Assembly (NCBI GenBank): GCA_043228905.1
Contig: JBHGNT010000010.1
Coordinates: 11,470,001 to 11,534,000 of the forward strand
Direction: 5' to 3'
Origin: Azolla caroliniana
Lineage: Eukaryota; Polypodiophyta
Length of the DNA: 64,000 nt
How positions within the stretch are numbered: position 1 is the stretch's first letter; the number at the start of each line of letters is the position of its first letter. Below the pieces are notes generated by a model that saw nothing but the letters and a program-made list of their open reading frames with translations, had not been told where the DNA came from and searched no databases. Below, one piece after another: positions 10,330 through 20,269 of this stretch. The translations under genes and the position numbers were made by a program.

Positions 10330-11730
10330 CAACACAGATGAAGGTAAATAGGCGAAGCACTCTGCCCCTGAATGAGTTCGATGAGGACAAGTTCCACCTT
10401 AGTAAGGACGCGAAACTGGTAGCCCAAAGGCGTTACTGGATGAACCCGAACTATGCACTAAAAGTCAAGGAGGAAATCGACAAATTATTGAGAGTTGGCT
10501 TTATCTGGTTGGTGAATCAGGCAACATGGCTAAGCCTGATCATGGTGGTGCCCAAGAAAAATGGGAAAATTCGGGTATCTGTGGACTACTAGAAGTTGAA
10601 AGCAGCCACAACAATGATGTGTTTTCACTTCCTTTCACGGACATAGTACTAGATGCGCTAGCCGGACATGAGGTGTACATATTCCTGGATAGTTTTGGCG
10701 GCTACAATCAAATCCGGATGCATCCGGATGATCAGGAAAAGACGACATTCGTGAAGGAATAGGGCGTCTTCATCATTGTAGTAATGATTTTTGGATTAAA
10801 GACCGCACCAATGACATTCCAGAGGATTATAATGGAAATATTTGGCGAATACATTCTGATGTTTATGCAGGTTTTCTTAGACGACTTCATCGTGTATAGC
10901 TAGAAGATGGAGCACTTGGACCATCTCCAGATGTGTCTAGAGAAATGTCGGGCCGCCAGATTAAGCTTGAATCCGGCAAAATGTGCATTCGGAGTCACCA
11001 ACAGAGCGTTGTTGGGCCACATTGTGAGTAAGGAAGGGATCGTTGTTGATCCAGACAAGGTGAAGGCGATTTTGCAAGCACCAACACCAACGAACGCGAA
11101 GGCATTAAGCCGATTTCTTAGCCAAATACGGTGGCATAGCCGGATGCTCTAGTATCTAGCAAACTTTGCCACACCATTACATGTCGTGGTGCACCGGTTA
11201 CCGTTTCGATGGACAGATCATGAGGACAAGGCATACCAAGCGCTAAAGGCTATGTTATCATAGGGCCTGGTAGTACAACCGATGTACTATGCGAGCCAGA
11301 ATCTCTCAAAGGCCAAAAGGAATTATTCAACGACGGAATGAGAAGCACTAGGAATGGTGTTTAGCGTGAACAAGTACCGACACTATTTGTTTTGCTGGAA
11401 GTTTTCCTTCCACGTCGATCATTCGGTGTTAGTATATCTTGTGTCCAAATCTTCACTAATAGGTAAACTGGCTACTGATGGACCTTGTTTTTGCAACAAT
11501 TCGAGTTTGACATATACCATAGGCCCGGAGTTCAACACAATGTAGCAGATTACCTAAGCTGGTTGGAGTCCAGTGAATCTAATGATGGGGTCCGGGATGA
11601 ATTTCCGAATGCTCAACTGTTTAAAATTACTGCAGAAGAGCCAACAGATGCGTCGGTACCGGTTGAAGACATATGGATGACGGACATGCACCAATTGCTT
11701 AGTAGTGGACTGCCGCTAGAGGAGATGAAC
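10330..11730 (+). pseudogene. Gypsy K pol fragment: RT and RNase H, related to element E
   Basis: The frame starts in RT with RYWMNPNYALKVKEEIDKLL and VVPKKNGKIRVSVDY. It continues through FLDSFGGYNQIRMHPDDQEK, VFLDDFIVYS (catalytic DD kept), a thumb like that of E (LGHIVSKEGIVVDP), and the end of RNase H (YHRPGVQHNVADYLS). Its closest relative in the window is gypsy E at 27870-29000. There are several in-frame TAG/TGA stops. The 5' half is missing at the join to J and the frame is cut at about 11730 by LTR L. Confidence 0.8.
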
Positions 11731-11733
11731 TGA

Positions 11734-12471
11734 TGTCGCGTTATTACGCGCGTGCATGTAGAAGGGGTCGTGACCACAGGGGGTCTCGGACGAGGGAGGA
11801 AGGGATGTCGAGAAACCGACTCCGGACACGTCCCAGTGGCAACTGAACATGAGAGAGAGAGAAAGAGAGAAAGAGAGAAAGAAAGAGAAAGGATGCGCGT
11901 GACACAGACTCTTATGCATAGGAAATAAGGGACTATGCTCCCGACACCTCCAAATACACCAATATGCACAAACAGATATGAGTATATATATTACAAGGGA
12001 AAGATACAACCCTGGCTTCGAGCCGGACCAAGGTAGGGTAGGTTACAACAACAGTCTACTGTCAATCCGTCGATCTGGGAGCTCTCGGGCTTGTCGCGCC
12101 GAGCGGGGTCTTGCACAAGAGACCGGGTGGAAGCAAACCCTAAATAGACACGAACTCTCAACCCACACGACGAGGAAGAAGAAGAAGAAGAAGAAAAACT
12201 ACCAAGATGAAACCCTAGAACGAAGCAAGAATAAGAGAAATTGCCTAACCCTAAATCTAACGGTATACCCTCCTAACACAAAATGGGCAACCCCTTCACA
12301 AGAGGCGCTCCCTTCCTTTTATAGAACAAGGAGAGGGATGCTTTACAATGTGGGATAAATACTCCCCCTTATTCTATACACCGTTTCCTACTATACATGT
12401 GCACATGTTGCACACCACCGACTTGCTCATTCCACCCCGGTTTCACACTATAGCCGGAAATCTTCACGACA
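11734..12471 (-). repeat. Solo-type gypsy LTR (L), minus strand
   Basis: Read on the minus strand this begins TGTCGTGAAGATTTCC and ends AACGCGACA, matching the ends of the element I LTRs (TGTCGTGAAGATTTTC, CGCGACA). It also has a TATA box (TTCTATAAAAGG, about 12315-12326) followed by telobox-like AAACCCTAA motifs in reverse. No internal element sequence adjoins either side. The 7-mer GATGAAC occurs at 11724-11730 and 12476-12482, just outside the LTR ends, and may be a target duplication with a few extra bases. Confidence 0.75.
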
Positions 12472-12713
12472 CCGGGATGAACGGAAGAGATTGGCAGTGC
12501 AAAGTAGAAATTTCTGCCTATTATAGGACACACTTTACCACAAAGGAGCCAATAGAAGAGTTGTCCGTATCAAGACAAAGAGAGAGAGAGAGAGAGAGAA
12601 AGAGAGGAAAAGAGATATAGTGTTAAGGTAGTTCAAGAGAGAATTGAAAAGAAAGTATTGTATTGCAATATAAGATGGAGTACAAAGAGTAGACAGTAGG
12701 GAGCTATAGGATG
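12472..12713. other. Spacer with K residue and GA repeat
   Basis: The first 80 or so bases may continue gypsy K past LTR L; the match is weak. A GA run follows (about 12580-12605). The rest shows nothing recognisable. Confidence 0.35.
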
Positions 12714-12938
12714 GCGTTGAACCAATTTGGTTTTTGGAGGATTGATAGATCCCTATTTATAAGTCCCGATAGAGTAATATAGATTACTCTAGAATATTCT
12801 AGGACATTCTAGAATATAGAGTAATCTAGTAGTCTAGAAGGTTCTAGCATATAGACACTCTAGGACATTCTTGAATATAAAGTAATATAGAATATTCTTC
12901 TGATATAGATTATATATTCTAAAAATCATACACATAAA
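12714..12938 (-). repeat. Chromovirus G 3' LTR, distal part
   Basis: On the minus strand this is the second part of an LTR that begins at 20264 and is split by copia A. It ends TTCAACGCCA and has a TATA-like box (CTTATAAATAGG, about 12755-12766) about 45 bases before that end. The two arms at 42786-43020 and 43542-43775 share the same ending and layout. Confidence 0.65.
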
Positions 12939-13486
12939 TGTTAGGAAATGGGCCCCTCTGGATGGGAAGAGAAGAGCCGAGTTGATGAGGAACTCGGCTG
13001 ATGCCGATAGGCCGAGGCCGAAACTGAAATTGTGTAGACAACCAACTCGGAAGACTATACTTGTAAATAGTCTAAATATGCCCTTATGGGCTACACTTGT
13101 AAATAACCCAAAAGGTGCACTAATATAAGTACTTAGGGCAATCATAATGCTATGATGATGAGTGATTGTTAAAAGGTTACTGAGAAGGTCGTTGCCTCTG
13201 TAATTGTGTAATAGTAAGTGATTGAGAGTGAGAGCGTGTGTAACACTGTAGCCGTCTGTTGACGAAGTAGAATCTCGAGGTCGTTGCCTTGGAGCTTCTA
13301 GTTGTACTCCTCCTTTTAACATAGTGTGGGTTTTTCCCATTTCGGGTTTCCACGTTAAAATCGTGCGTTTCTGTCTCTTGTCCTATTTCTATTTTCGTAC
13401 TCTATCTGAGTGCATTCTATTTTACGTTCCCTGCACTCGAACATCCGAACGAGAAGCCAGTTGTGGCCGGTCACGATTCTTGACAA
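12939..13486 (+). repeat. 5' LTR of copia A
   Basis: This 548-bp LTR runs from TGTTAGGAAATGGG to ATTCTTGACA. Its start resembles the D-family solo LTRs (34634-35354 and 55642-56490), so A and D are probably related families. Confidence 0.92.
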
Positions 13487-13489
13487 AGT

Positions 13490-13501
13490 GGTATCAGAGC
13501 G
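13490..13501 (+). other. Primer-binding site of copia A
   Basis: TGGTATCAGAGC, three bases after the LTR. It is the usual copia primer site complementary to initiator methionine tRNA. Confidence 0.9.
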
Positions 13502-14340
13502 ATGGAAGACTTGTTCAGCGGCATGTTTAAGTTAACCGGCTTCAACTATTCAATGTGGAAGTTGAAGGTGAGAGACATGCTCGTGTGCAAAGATCTCTGG
13601 TTGCCAGTGTAGTTTGGAGATAAAAGGTCAAACAAGATTGATGCAACGGTTTGGGAAGTGTTGCACTTAAAAGCTACTGCATACATAAGATGTTTTAAAG
13701 ACATGAGTCTATACAACAACTTCGGCAAAGAAACAGAAGCAAATGTCCCATGGAAGAAGATCAACGTCATGTTTGAAAACAAGAACGTTATGAACAAAGT
13801 CTCAGTATTCAGAAAAATCGTGAGACTTTGGTATTAGGATGGCTCTAGCATGGTGGAACACATCAATACCTTCCAAGGACTAATGAACCAAACCACCTCC
13901 CTAGAAGTACCTCTTGCCGATGAAGTGTTTGCACTATTCTTGCTTGGATCCCTTCCGGACAAATGAGAAACACTGGTTGTCACTTTGGGCAATGCAGGAC
14001 CGGAAGTGAAACATCTATCCCTAGAGGAGGTGAAGTCGAGCTTGTTGAACAAAGAAGCTCGCCAGAAGGACCGAGAGTCCAATACCGACCAGAAGGCTCT
14101 CATCACACAAGGTGATATGGATAGAGGAAGAGCTGAAATTGAAGTCCCCAGAACTGAGATAAGTCGGGGACAAGGTTGAAGTCGAGAGGAAGGCCCACAT
14201 GATTCTATTGCGGGAAGCCGGGGCACTTTCAAAAGAATTGCCGACATTTCCGAAAGGAAAAAGGGGGAGCCGATGGTGTGCAAGAGAAAAAGATTTCAGA
14301 AAGCAGGAGCACCTCGGTGATCGCGACAAGTGAGGAGGAG
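13502..14340 (+). pseudogene. Copia A gag
   Basis: The ATG adjoins the primer site (MEDLFSGMFKLTGFNYSMWK), which is typical of copia gag. The UBN2-type capsid region follows (MVEHINTFQGLMNQ, ADEVFALFLLGSLPDK). A zinc knuckle can be read in another frame near 14200-14250 (CGKPGHFQKNC). Three stops fall where relatives have Trp or Gln (for example LPDK-stop-ETLVV), and there is a frameshift before the knuckle. It is not translatable as a whole. Confidence 0.85.
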
Positions 14341-14389
14341 TTGTTGCTCATTAGTGAGTAGAACGAAGTGAACCTTGTTGGCGATGAAT

Positions 14390-16056
14390 TGACAAGGGTG
14401 GTTGATTCGGGTGCGTCGTTTCACCTAGCCCCTGACCGGAAACGATTCTCATCGTATAGGGCCGATGATCTCGGATCTGTAAAGATGGGAAATGAAGGAG
14501 CATGCTGAATCGTCAGCATTGGAGACGTGTGTTTGGTGACCTCAACTGGCTGCAAACTCGTGCTGAGAGATGTTCGACACGTTCCGGAGGTTCGATTGAA
14601 CTTGATATTAGCCGGTCGGTTGGATGATGAAGGCTACACGGGTAGCATTTGGAATGGTGTCATGAAGTTCTGCAAGGGGAGCCTAATCGTGGCTCGAGCA
14701 TGGAAAACCAACACACTATATAAAATGAATGCTCGATTATGCCGTGGAGAAGTGAATGTGGCAGCCGAAACAGTTGGTGAACTATGGGACAAGAGGTTGT
14801 GCCACATGAGCCAAAAGGAAATGCAGAACCTTGTCGAGGATAACCTCATTCTGGAGGTGAAGAATGTGCAACTTGAGAGATGCACGGATTGCTTGGCCGG
14901 TAAGAAAAATCGAACATCCTTCCGAACAAGGCCCCTAATGAGGAAGAAAATGCCATTGGAACTCGTGCATATGGATGTATGCTACGTGGACACAAAGTCG
15001 CATAATGGTTCACAATATTTCGTGACCTTTATAGACGACTATAGCCGGAAGTTGTGAGCTTCTGTGCTAAAGACGAAGGATCAAGTGTTATCTGTCTTCA
15101 AAGAGTTCCAAGCGAGGCCCGAGAGAGAAATTGGTTGTAAGTTGAAGGCAATCCGAGCGGACAATGGTGGAGAGTACCGCGAACCGTTGGAAGAATATTG
15201 CCGAAAAGAAGGAATCTGGCTTGAGTATACCGTGCCAAAAACGCCAGAGCTAAATGGGCTGGCCGAGAGAATGAATCGGACCATAATGGAGAGCGTCTGA
15301 AGCATGTTTACACATGTGAAATTACCGAAAACATTCTTGGTTGAGGTGCTAATGACATCAGCATATGTGATAAACCGATCACCCTCAGTACCCTTGGACG
15401 GTGATATTCCACAACGGGTGTGGAGCGACAAAGACGTGTCGTACAGACATTTGAGGGTGTTCGGTTGTCTTGCCTTTGTGCATGTGGCAAAGGACCAGAG
15501 GGGGAAATTAGACCGGAAATCTCGGCCATGCATATATCTCGGTTACGGCGATGATGAGTTCGGCTATCGGCAATGGGACTTAGCCGAGAAGAAGGTGATT
15601 AGGAGCTGAGACATTGTCTTCATGGAAGAGAAGAAAGTGATTGATTGGGAGAACGAGGAAAGGTCTCTAACCACCGAATTGAGCCGAGTCAATGCTTGGC
15701 TAGATCGTGTAGATGACGGTTCGATTGAAATTGAACCCGTACCAGTCGATCGATCTAATACTCGGCAAAATCGAGAAATGACTAATGATCAAGGGGAGTC
15801 AGCCGAACAAGGAACCGAAATTGACATGGCCGAAGAGGTTGAAGACGAACTAACCATACCGAACGTAGGCCGAAGATACCCCCTTAGAGAGCGAAGAGCC
15901 CCTCGAAGATTTCCGGATGAAGAATGTGTACTGCTAATTGATGAGGGGAGCCGGAAAGCTACGAAGAAGCTAAGAAAGATACCCACAACCGAGAGTGGTT
16001 ACGTGCCATGCAAGAGGAGATGGATTCCTTGCGTAAGAACCACACATACAAATTGA
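14390..16056 (+). pseudogene. Copia A protease and integrase
   Basis: One reading frame with about five isolated stops. The protease motif is VVDSGASFHLAP (about 14398). The pre-integrase zinc finger has H and C residues (LCHMSQKEM, CTDCLAGKK). The integrase core keeps D (LVHMDVCYVD), D (IRADNGGE) and E (NGLAERMNR). A charged linker then leads to RT (MEEKKVIDWENEE onward). The stops read KL-stop-ASVL and IRS-stop-DIVF, where relatives have Trp and Arg. Without the stops this would be close to intact. Confidence 0.9.
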
Positions 16057-16505
16057 CCGAGTTGTCGAAGGGGAAGAAGGCACTCCGAAATAAGTGGGTA
16101 TACAAGTTGAAACCGGGAGATGGCCGAAATCCACCTAGATACAAAGCACGAATTGTCGTAAAAGGGTTTCAATAGAAGAAAGGCGTGGATTTTGATGAAA
16201 TATTTGCCCTGTTAGTGAAAATAGCATCCATCCAAACTGTGTTGAACATTGTGGCAAGCATGGATCTCGAAGTTGAACAATTGGATGTCAAGACGACGTT
16301 TCTACATGGAGATCTCGAAGAGGAGATATATATGCAGCAACCGGAAGGATTCGTAATGAAAGGTAAAGCAAACATGGTATGCCGATTGAGGAAGAGTCTG
16401 TACGGGTTGAAGCAGGCTCCATGGCAATGGTACCGAAAATTCAAATCCTTCATGACCGAAAACGGGTACCACAAAATGCAAGCCGATCACTGCGTATTTT
16501 TTAAG
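16057..16505 (+). pseudogene. Copia A reverse transcriptase, first part
   Basis: RT fingers and palm: KPPRYKARIV, VKGFQ-stop-KKGVDF, then EQLDVKTTFLHGDLEEEIYMQ (first catalytic Asp present) and RLRKSLYGLKQAPWQWY. A frameshift lies between 16056 and 16185. The sequence ends at the triplet AAG (16503-16505), where the Penelope-like element begins. Confidence 0.88.
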
Positions 16506-16799
16506 ATTGCTTAAAGTGTGCGGCACTTCATCGAGGGTTGTTTGGGGTGGACTCAAGTTTAGATCTTATTTGTATGTCTAAACATAAGTAGTGATATAGT
16601 TTTAGAAGAATAGAAAAGTGAGGGCGTGGGTGGGGGTTAGGGGAGTGTAGCTTGTTGAAATTATCAAAAGTATTTAAACCTAATCAAAGTTTTTAGAATA
16701 TATTAAAGATCATTGGGATAACTTAAGTTATTAGACAACAATAACGTACTATTAAAACACCAATATAGAGTATTATTAAAACGGGACCACACGCTTAGA

Positions 16800-17345
16800 T
16801 GAACGGGAGTTGTTTAAACACACGCTTAAGCAAACACTTAAAAGAAAGATTATTATAAAAAATAAGAATAAAAATAAAAATAGAAAAGAGAGATTGAGAT
16901 TAAAAAATGATTATGGTTAAGAAGGGATTATGATTAAGGGGGAAGGGGTTGCTAAACAAAGTACTTAAACGAATGTTTAAACAAATATTTAGATAAGAAA
17001 ACACTTGGGCAAACACTTAACGCAAGGTTAGGATTAAAAGAGAAGGGAGGGATTATGGTTAAAGAAAAGGGGTCATGGTTGAGAAGAGAATGATTATGAT
17101 TAAGAGAGGAGAATACTTAAACAAATGTTTAAACAAAAAGTTAAACCTAAAAATGATTGAACAAGTACTTAAAAAAAGGGGTTAAACAAGTACGTAATAA
17201 AAATGTTTATTAAACAAGTACTTAATAGAAAATGATTAAATAAATGCTTAAAAACTTAAGACAAAATTTTTTTTGATAAAAAAGTGATTAAACAAGTACT
17301 TAATAAAAATTTATTAAATAAGTACTTAAGAACTTAAGACAAAAA
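16800..17345. repeat. AT-rich degenerate array (AAACAAGTACTTAA words)
   Basis: Short words such as AACAAGTACTTAA, AAACAAATGTTTAA and AACACTTAA recur about every 20-40 bases. The best copies are near 17150-17335. The array forms the 3' tail of the Penelope-like insertion. Confidence 0.7.
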
Positions 17346-17608
17346 ATTAGATAAGAGCAACACATAGAAGGAAAGAAAGTTTTACTATCATAAGGCAACG
17401 ATCGGCAAATGCATTTCGCCTCGATGGAGGCTCTTCAGTGCCCGATGTACAAATGATGAAAACTAAGCCTACTAGGTTGCTCTTTTTATAGGGAGAGGGA
17501 GGAGAGTCCTTTGTATGTGGGACATACAAAAGTGTGTACAAAGGGAAGGTAAAAGAGTGTACACAAGACTTTAGGTGGGGGTTAAGAGGGGTGAGAGTAC
17601 ATAAAACA
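17346..17608 (-). promoter_or_regulatory. Promoter-like block downstream of the Penelope RT
   Basis: On the minus strand a TATA box (CCCTATAAAAAGAG, about 17484-17497) follows an inverted pair (TTTTGTATGTCCCACATACAAA, about 17508-17530, given here less one base pair at each end). Penelope-like elements often lie in partial tandem with a promoter-bearing pseudo-LTR, which would put a promoter here. That reading is an inference. One frame holds the words LYIGH and RASIE and could be a wrecked GIY-YIG domain, but the evidence is too thin to call. Confidence 0.35.
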
Positions 17609-18541
17609 TTAGGTGGGGGGAAAGGATGCGTGTACTAGGTGGTTTCTTAGTTTTTTACCATTTAGCCAACACGTGAGAGGGGGTGTAAGGGAACTGTATT
17701 GTGGTTGTCCTAGAAGGGGTTTAAGTTTGTTTCTCACGAGCGCTCCGATTTGGAGTTTTTTGATACATGGGGAGTATCGAAGCTTAAAAACAATGGGTGG
17801 AGGTTTTTTGTTGTTGGGTTGGTTAGAGAGTAGTTGGTTTCGTATGGAGTAGGGGACGGTCGAAAAACACTTGAGTAGGAACTTCGATGGGTAGCCCCTA
17901 GCTCTTAGGCGGTCGTAGAACTTTTTGCGTAGTTCCATGTAGCCATTTTCTGAGCTCTCCCGGATAGCATACCGTTTTAGTTCGCCCGTGATGAAGCCCT
18001 TTTTGTGTGCTATGGGGTGCGAGGATTTCCACGGGAGGTACATGTAGGCATTGAGAGGTTTTTGGTGGCATGTGGTGTCGAGGATGCCGAATTCTTTAAA
18101 GTATGGGCCTTTGAAGAAGATGACGTCCAGGATGGTGATCTCTTTAGGGGAGGTTGTTGATTCAATACGGATGTGTTGTTGTAGAGGCACGCCGTATTGG
18201 TGTAAGAAGGTGTGAAGTGTATCGGGGGAACCTTCCCAAACTCCTATGACATCATCGATGTAGCATTTGTAGTAGAGTAGTTGCGGTGTTTGGAAAGCTA
18301 GGTTGTCGTCCTCTAGCTGTGAAAGAAACAAGCAAGCGTAAACAACCGCAAAATTACTACCCATCGCAGTGCCTTTAATTTGTAACCAAAAAGCATTATT
18401 AAAGGAGAGAAAATTGTTTCTAAGTATTAGTTCGGCAACACTCATAATGATTTTGGTTTTGTGTGGTGGGAAATGATGTGAAATAGATTTTTTAAAAACC
18501 AATAGACCTTCCGTGGTAGGTATACTGGGATATAGTGACAC
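17609..18541 (-). CDS. Penelope-like reverse transcriptase
   Basis: This is an uninterrupted frame of about 310 codons that can be extended three codons upstream, to 18550. It opens with the motif FDVVSLYPSIP (first catalytic Asp), then has IKGTAMGSNFAVVYACLFL, the active site YIDDVIGVW, a segment like EITILDVIFFK, and the RT-thumb signature GFITGELKRYAIRESS with YDRLRARGYPSKFL. The MGS...YA segment, the YIDD box and the RGYP motif are together typical of Penelope-like RTs and do not occur in copia, gypsy or LINE RTs. The frame ends shortly after the thumb, with no clear GIY-YIG endonuclease. The given start is a GTG codon inside the RT, so the original start is lost. The lack of stops contrasts with the decayed copia around it. 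Confidence 0.85.
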   Translation of the reverse strand: MSLYPSIPTTEGLLVFKKSISHHFPPHKTKIIMSVAELILRNNFLSFNNAFWLQIKGTAMGSNFAVVYACLFLSQLEDDNLAFQTPQLLYYKCYIDDVIGVWEGSPDTLHTFLHQYGVPLQQHIRIESTTSPKEITILDVIFFKGPYFKEFGILDTTCHQKPLNAYMYLPWKSSHPIAHKKGFITGELKRYAIRESSENGYMELRKKFYDRLRARGYPSKFLLKCFSTVPYSIRNQLLSNQPNNKKPPPIVFKLRYSPCIKKLQIGALVRNKLKPLLGQPQYSSLTPPLTCWLNGKKLRNHLVHASFPPT

Positions 18542-18552
18542 TACGTCAAAAG

Positions 18553-19566
18553 AAGTTCGATGGAGGAGATTTCCTTATCCTTTTGTTGTACGTGGACGAC
18601 ATGCTAATTGTCGGACGGGACCATATGAAGATACGAGCACTGAAGAAGGCCTTAAACAGGTCATTCTCGATGAAGGATATGAGTCCGGCAAAGCAAATAT
18701 TGGGTATGCACATTGTTCGGGACAGAACAAAGAAATTGTTATGGCTATCACAAGAGAAATATGTGACAAAGGTGCTCCAGAGATTTGGCATGGAAGGCGC
18801 GAAACTGGTCAGCTCAACATTGCCGACGAACTGCAAGTTGAGTAAAGATCAATGTCCGAAATCGAAAACCAAAAAGGCCAAGATGTCAAACGTCCCCTAT
18901 GCCTCGGCGGTTGGAAGCCTGATGTATGCAATGGTGTGTACCAGGCCAGACATTGGATACGTTGTCAGAGTGGTCAGTTGATATATGAGAAATCCCGGGA
19001 AAGAGCATTAAGCTGCCGTGAAATGGATATTTTGGTACCTGAGCGGCACCCCGAGCATGTGTCTTCGTTTTGGCTCAGGTAACCCCACATTGGAAGGTTA
19101 CATGGATTCAGACATGTCGGCTAATGCAAATACTAGCCGATCCATGTTCGGATACGTAATGATGTATGCAGGGGGAGCTGTCTTGTGGCAATTGAGGTTG
19201 CAGAAGGCCATGGTGTTGTCGACCACGGAAGCCGAGTACATGGCCGCAACGAAAACCGGCAAGGAAATCATATGGATGAAGGAGTTTATCAGTGAGCTGG
19301 GAATTTGGCAGGAAGAATTCCGACTCTATTGTGATAATCAGAGTGCCAACCACCTTGCGAAAAATGCCACCTACCACTCGAGGACAAAGCACATCCAATG
19401 GAGGTATCATTGGCTTCGGGAGAGGGTAGAAGAAAGGGAGTTCGCTCTAGTAAAGGTCCACACGGCCGAAAATGGATTAAATATGTTGACTAAAGTGTTA
19501 CCAGCCGAAAAGCTGAGTGCGTGCCGACGGAAGATCGGATTGGTGCAGTACCCCATGCCGGAGTGA
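18553..19566 (+). pseudogene. Copia A reverse transcriptase end and RNase H
   Basis: The RT resumes with KKFDGGDF and the intact catalytic LLYVDDMLIVG, then MKDMSPAKQILGMHI, YASAVGSLMYAM and RPDIGY. RNase H follows (YMDSDMSANANTSRS, LSTTEAEYMAA, YCDNQSANHLAKN, TKHIQWRYHWLRE) and ends normally at VQYPMPE just before the polypurine tract. The only stop seen in this part is in VVS-stop-YM, where relatives read Arg or similar. Confidence 0.9.
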
Positions 19567-19576
19567 AGGGGGAGTT

Positions 19577-20172
19577 TGTTAGGAAACGGGTCCCTCCAGA
19601 TGGGAAGTGAAGAGTCAAGTTGATGAGGAACTCGGCCGATGCCCAAACCGAAATCATGTAGACAACCAATTCGGAAGACTATACTTGTAAAAAGTCTAAA
19701 TATGCCCTTATGGGCTACACTTGTAAATAACCCAAAAGGTGTACTTGTATAAGTACTTAGGGCAATCATAATGTTATGATGATGAGTGATTGTTAAAAGG
19801 TTACTGAGAAGGCTGTAACTGTGTAGCAGTAAGTGAGTGAGAGTCAGAGCATGTGTAACTCTGTAACCGCCTATTGACGAAGTAGAATCTCGAGGTCGTT
19901 GCCTTGGATCTTCTAGTTGTACTCCTCCTTTTAACATAGTGATTCTGTTTCTCGAGGTCGTTGCCTTGGATCTTCTAGTTGTACTCCTCCTTTCTCGGGG
20001 TTTTTGGACCCCCGTGGTTTTTTCCCATTTTGGGTTTCCACGTTAAAATCGCGTGTTTCTCTCTTTTGTTTATTTCTATTTTTGTACTCTGTCTGAGTGC
20101 ATTCTATTTTACGTTCCCTGCACTCGAACATCCGAATGAGAAGCCGGTTGTGGCCAGTCACGATTATCGACA
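19577..20172 (+). repeat. 3' LTR of copia A, with internal duplication
   Basis: This 596-bp LTR is 48 bp longer than its partner. It carries a tandem copy of the stretch CTCGAGGTCGTTGCCTTGGA...CTCCTCCTTT (about 19890-19935 and 19948-19991). It also lacks about 10 bases near the start. It ends ATTATCGACA. Confidence 0.9.
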
Positions 20173-20177
20173 ATAAA

Positions 20178-20264
20178 CATGTTATTAGAATGGTTAAGGA
20201 TTTGATATGTGTATAACAAGGTTGTGGGTTCAAATCTTTTCGAGGCATGATGTGAGTGTCATCA
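20178..20264 (-). repeat. Chromovirus G 3' LTR, proximal part
   Basis: On the minus strand the LTR starts TGATGACACTCACATCATGCC. It directly follows the purine run GAAGAAGGGGGATAG (about 20269-20283). It holds a tRNA-like pair of boxes (TGGTTAAGGATTTG and GGTTCAAATC on the plus strand). It continues at 12938 beyond copia A. Confidence 0.65.
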
Positions 20265-20269
20265 TGAGA

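Larger units (their letters stand above)
16506..18549 (-). mobile_element. Penelope-like element, 5'-truncated, inserted in copia A
   Basis: The copia RT frame runs up to AAG at 16503-16505 and resumes after AAG at 18550-18552, so about 2,044 bp is inserted with a possible 3-bp target duplication. On the minus strand the insert starts abruptly at the first conserved RT motif (FDVVSLY), so its 5' part is missing. Loss of the 5' end is common for Penelope-like retroelements. Downstream of the RT it has about 1.1 kb without coding sequence, made of a promoter-like block and an AT-rich repeated stretch. No LTRs or telomeric repeats are seen at its ends. Confidence 0.8.
12939..20172 (+). mobile_element. 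Copia element A (nested, full length)
   Basis: The element is bounded by LTRs starting TGTTAGGAAA and ending in GACA. It is flanked by the 5-bp target duplication ATAAA (12934-12938 and 20173-20177). In order it has a primer site, gag, protease, integrase, RT and RNase H, then a polypurine tract (GTGAAGGGGGAGTT, 19563-19576). It is interrupted at 16506-18549 by a Penelope-like insertion. It lies inside the 3' LTR of chromovirus G. The LTRs differ by roughly 10% by eye, plus indels, so the insertion is old. Confidence 0.93.

Noticed and set aside
17347-17541. Possible GIY-YIG endonuclease after the Penelope RT (LYIGH, RASIE words)
   Set aside because: A stop splits the words, the rest of the domain is absent, and the block looks like a promoter. 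Kept only as a remark.
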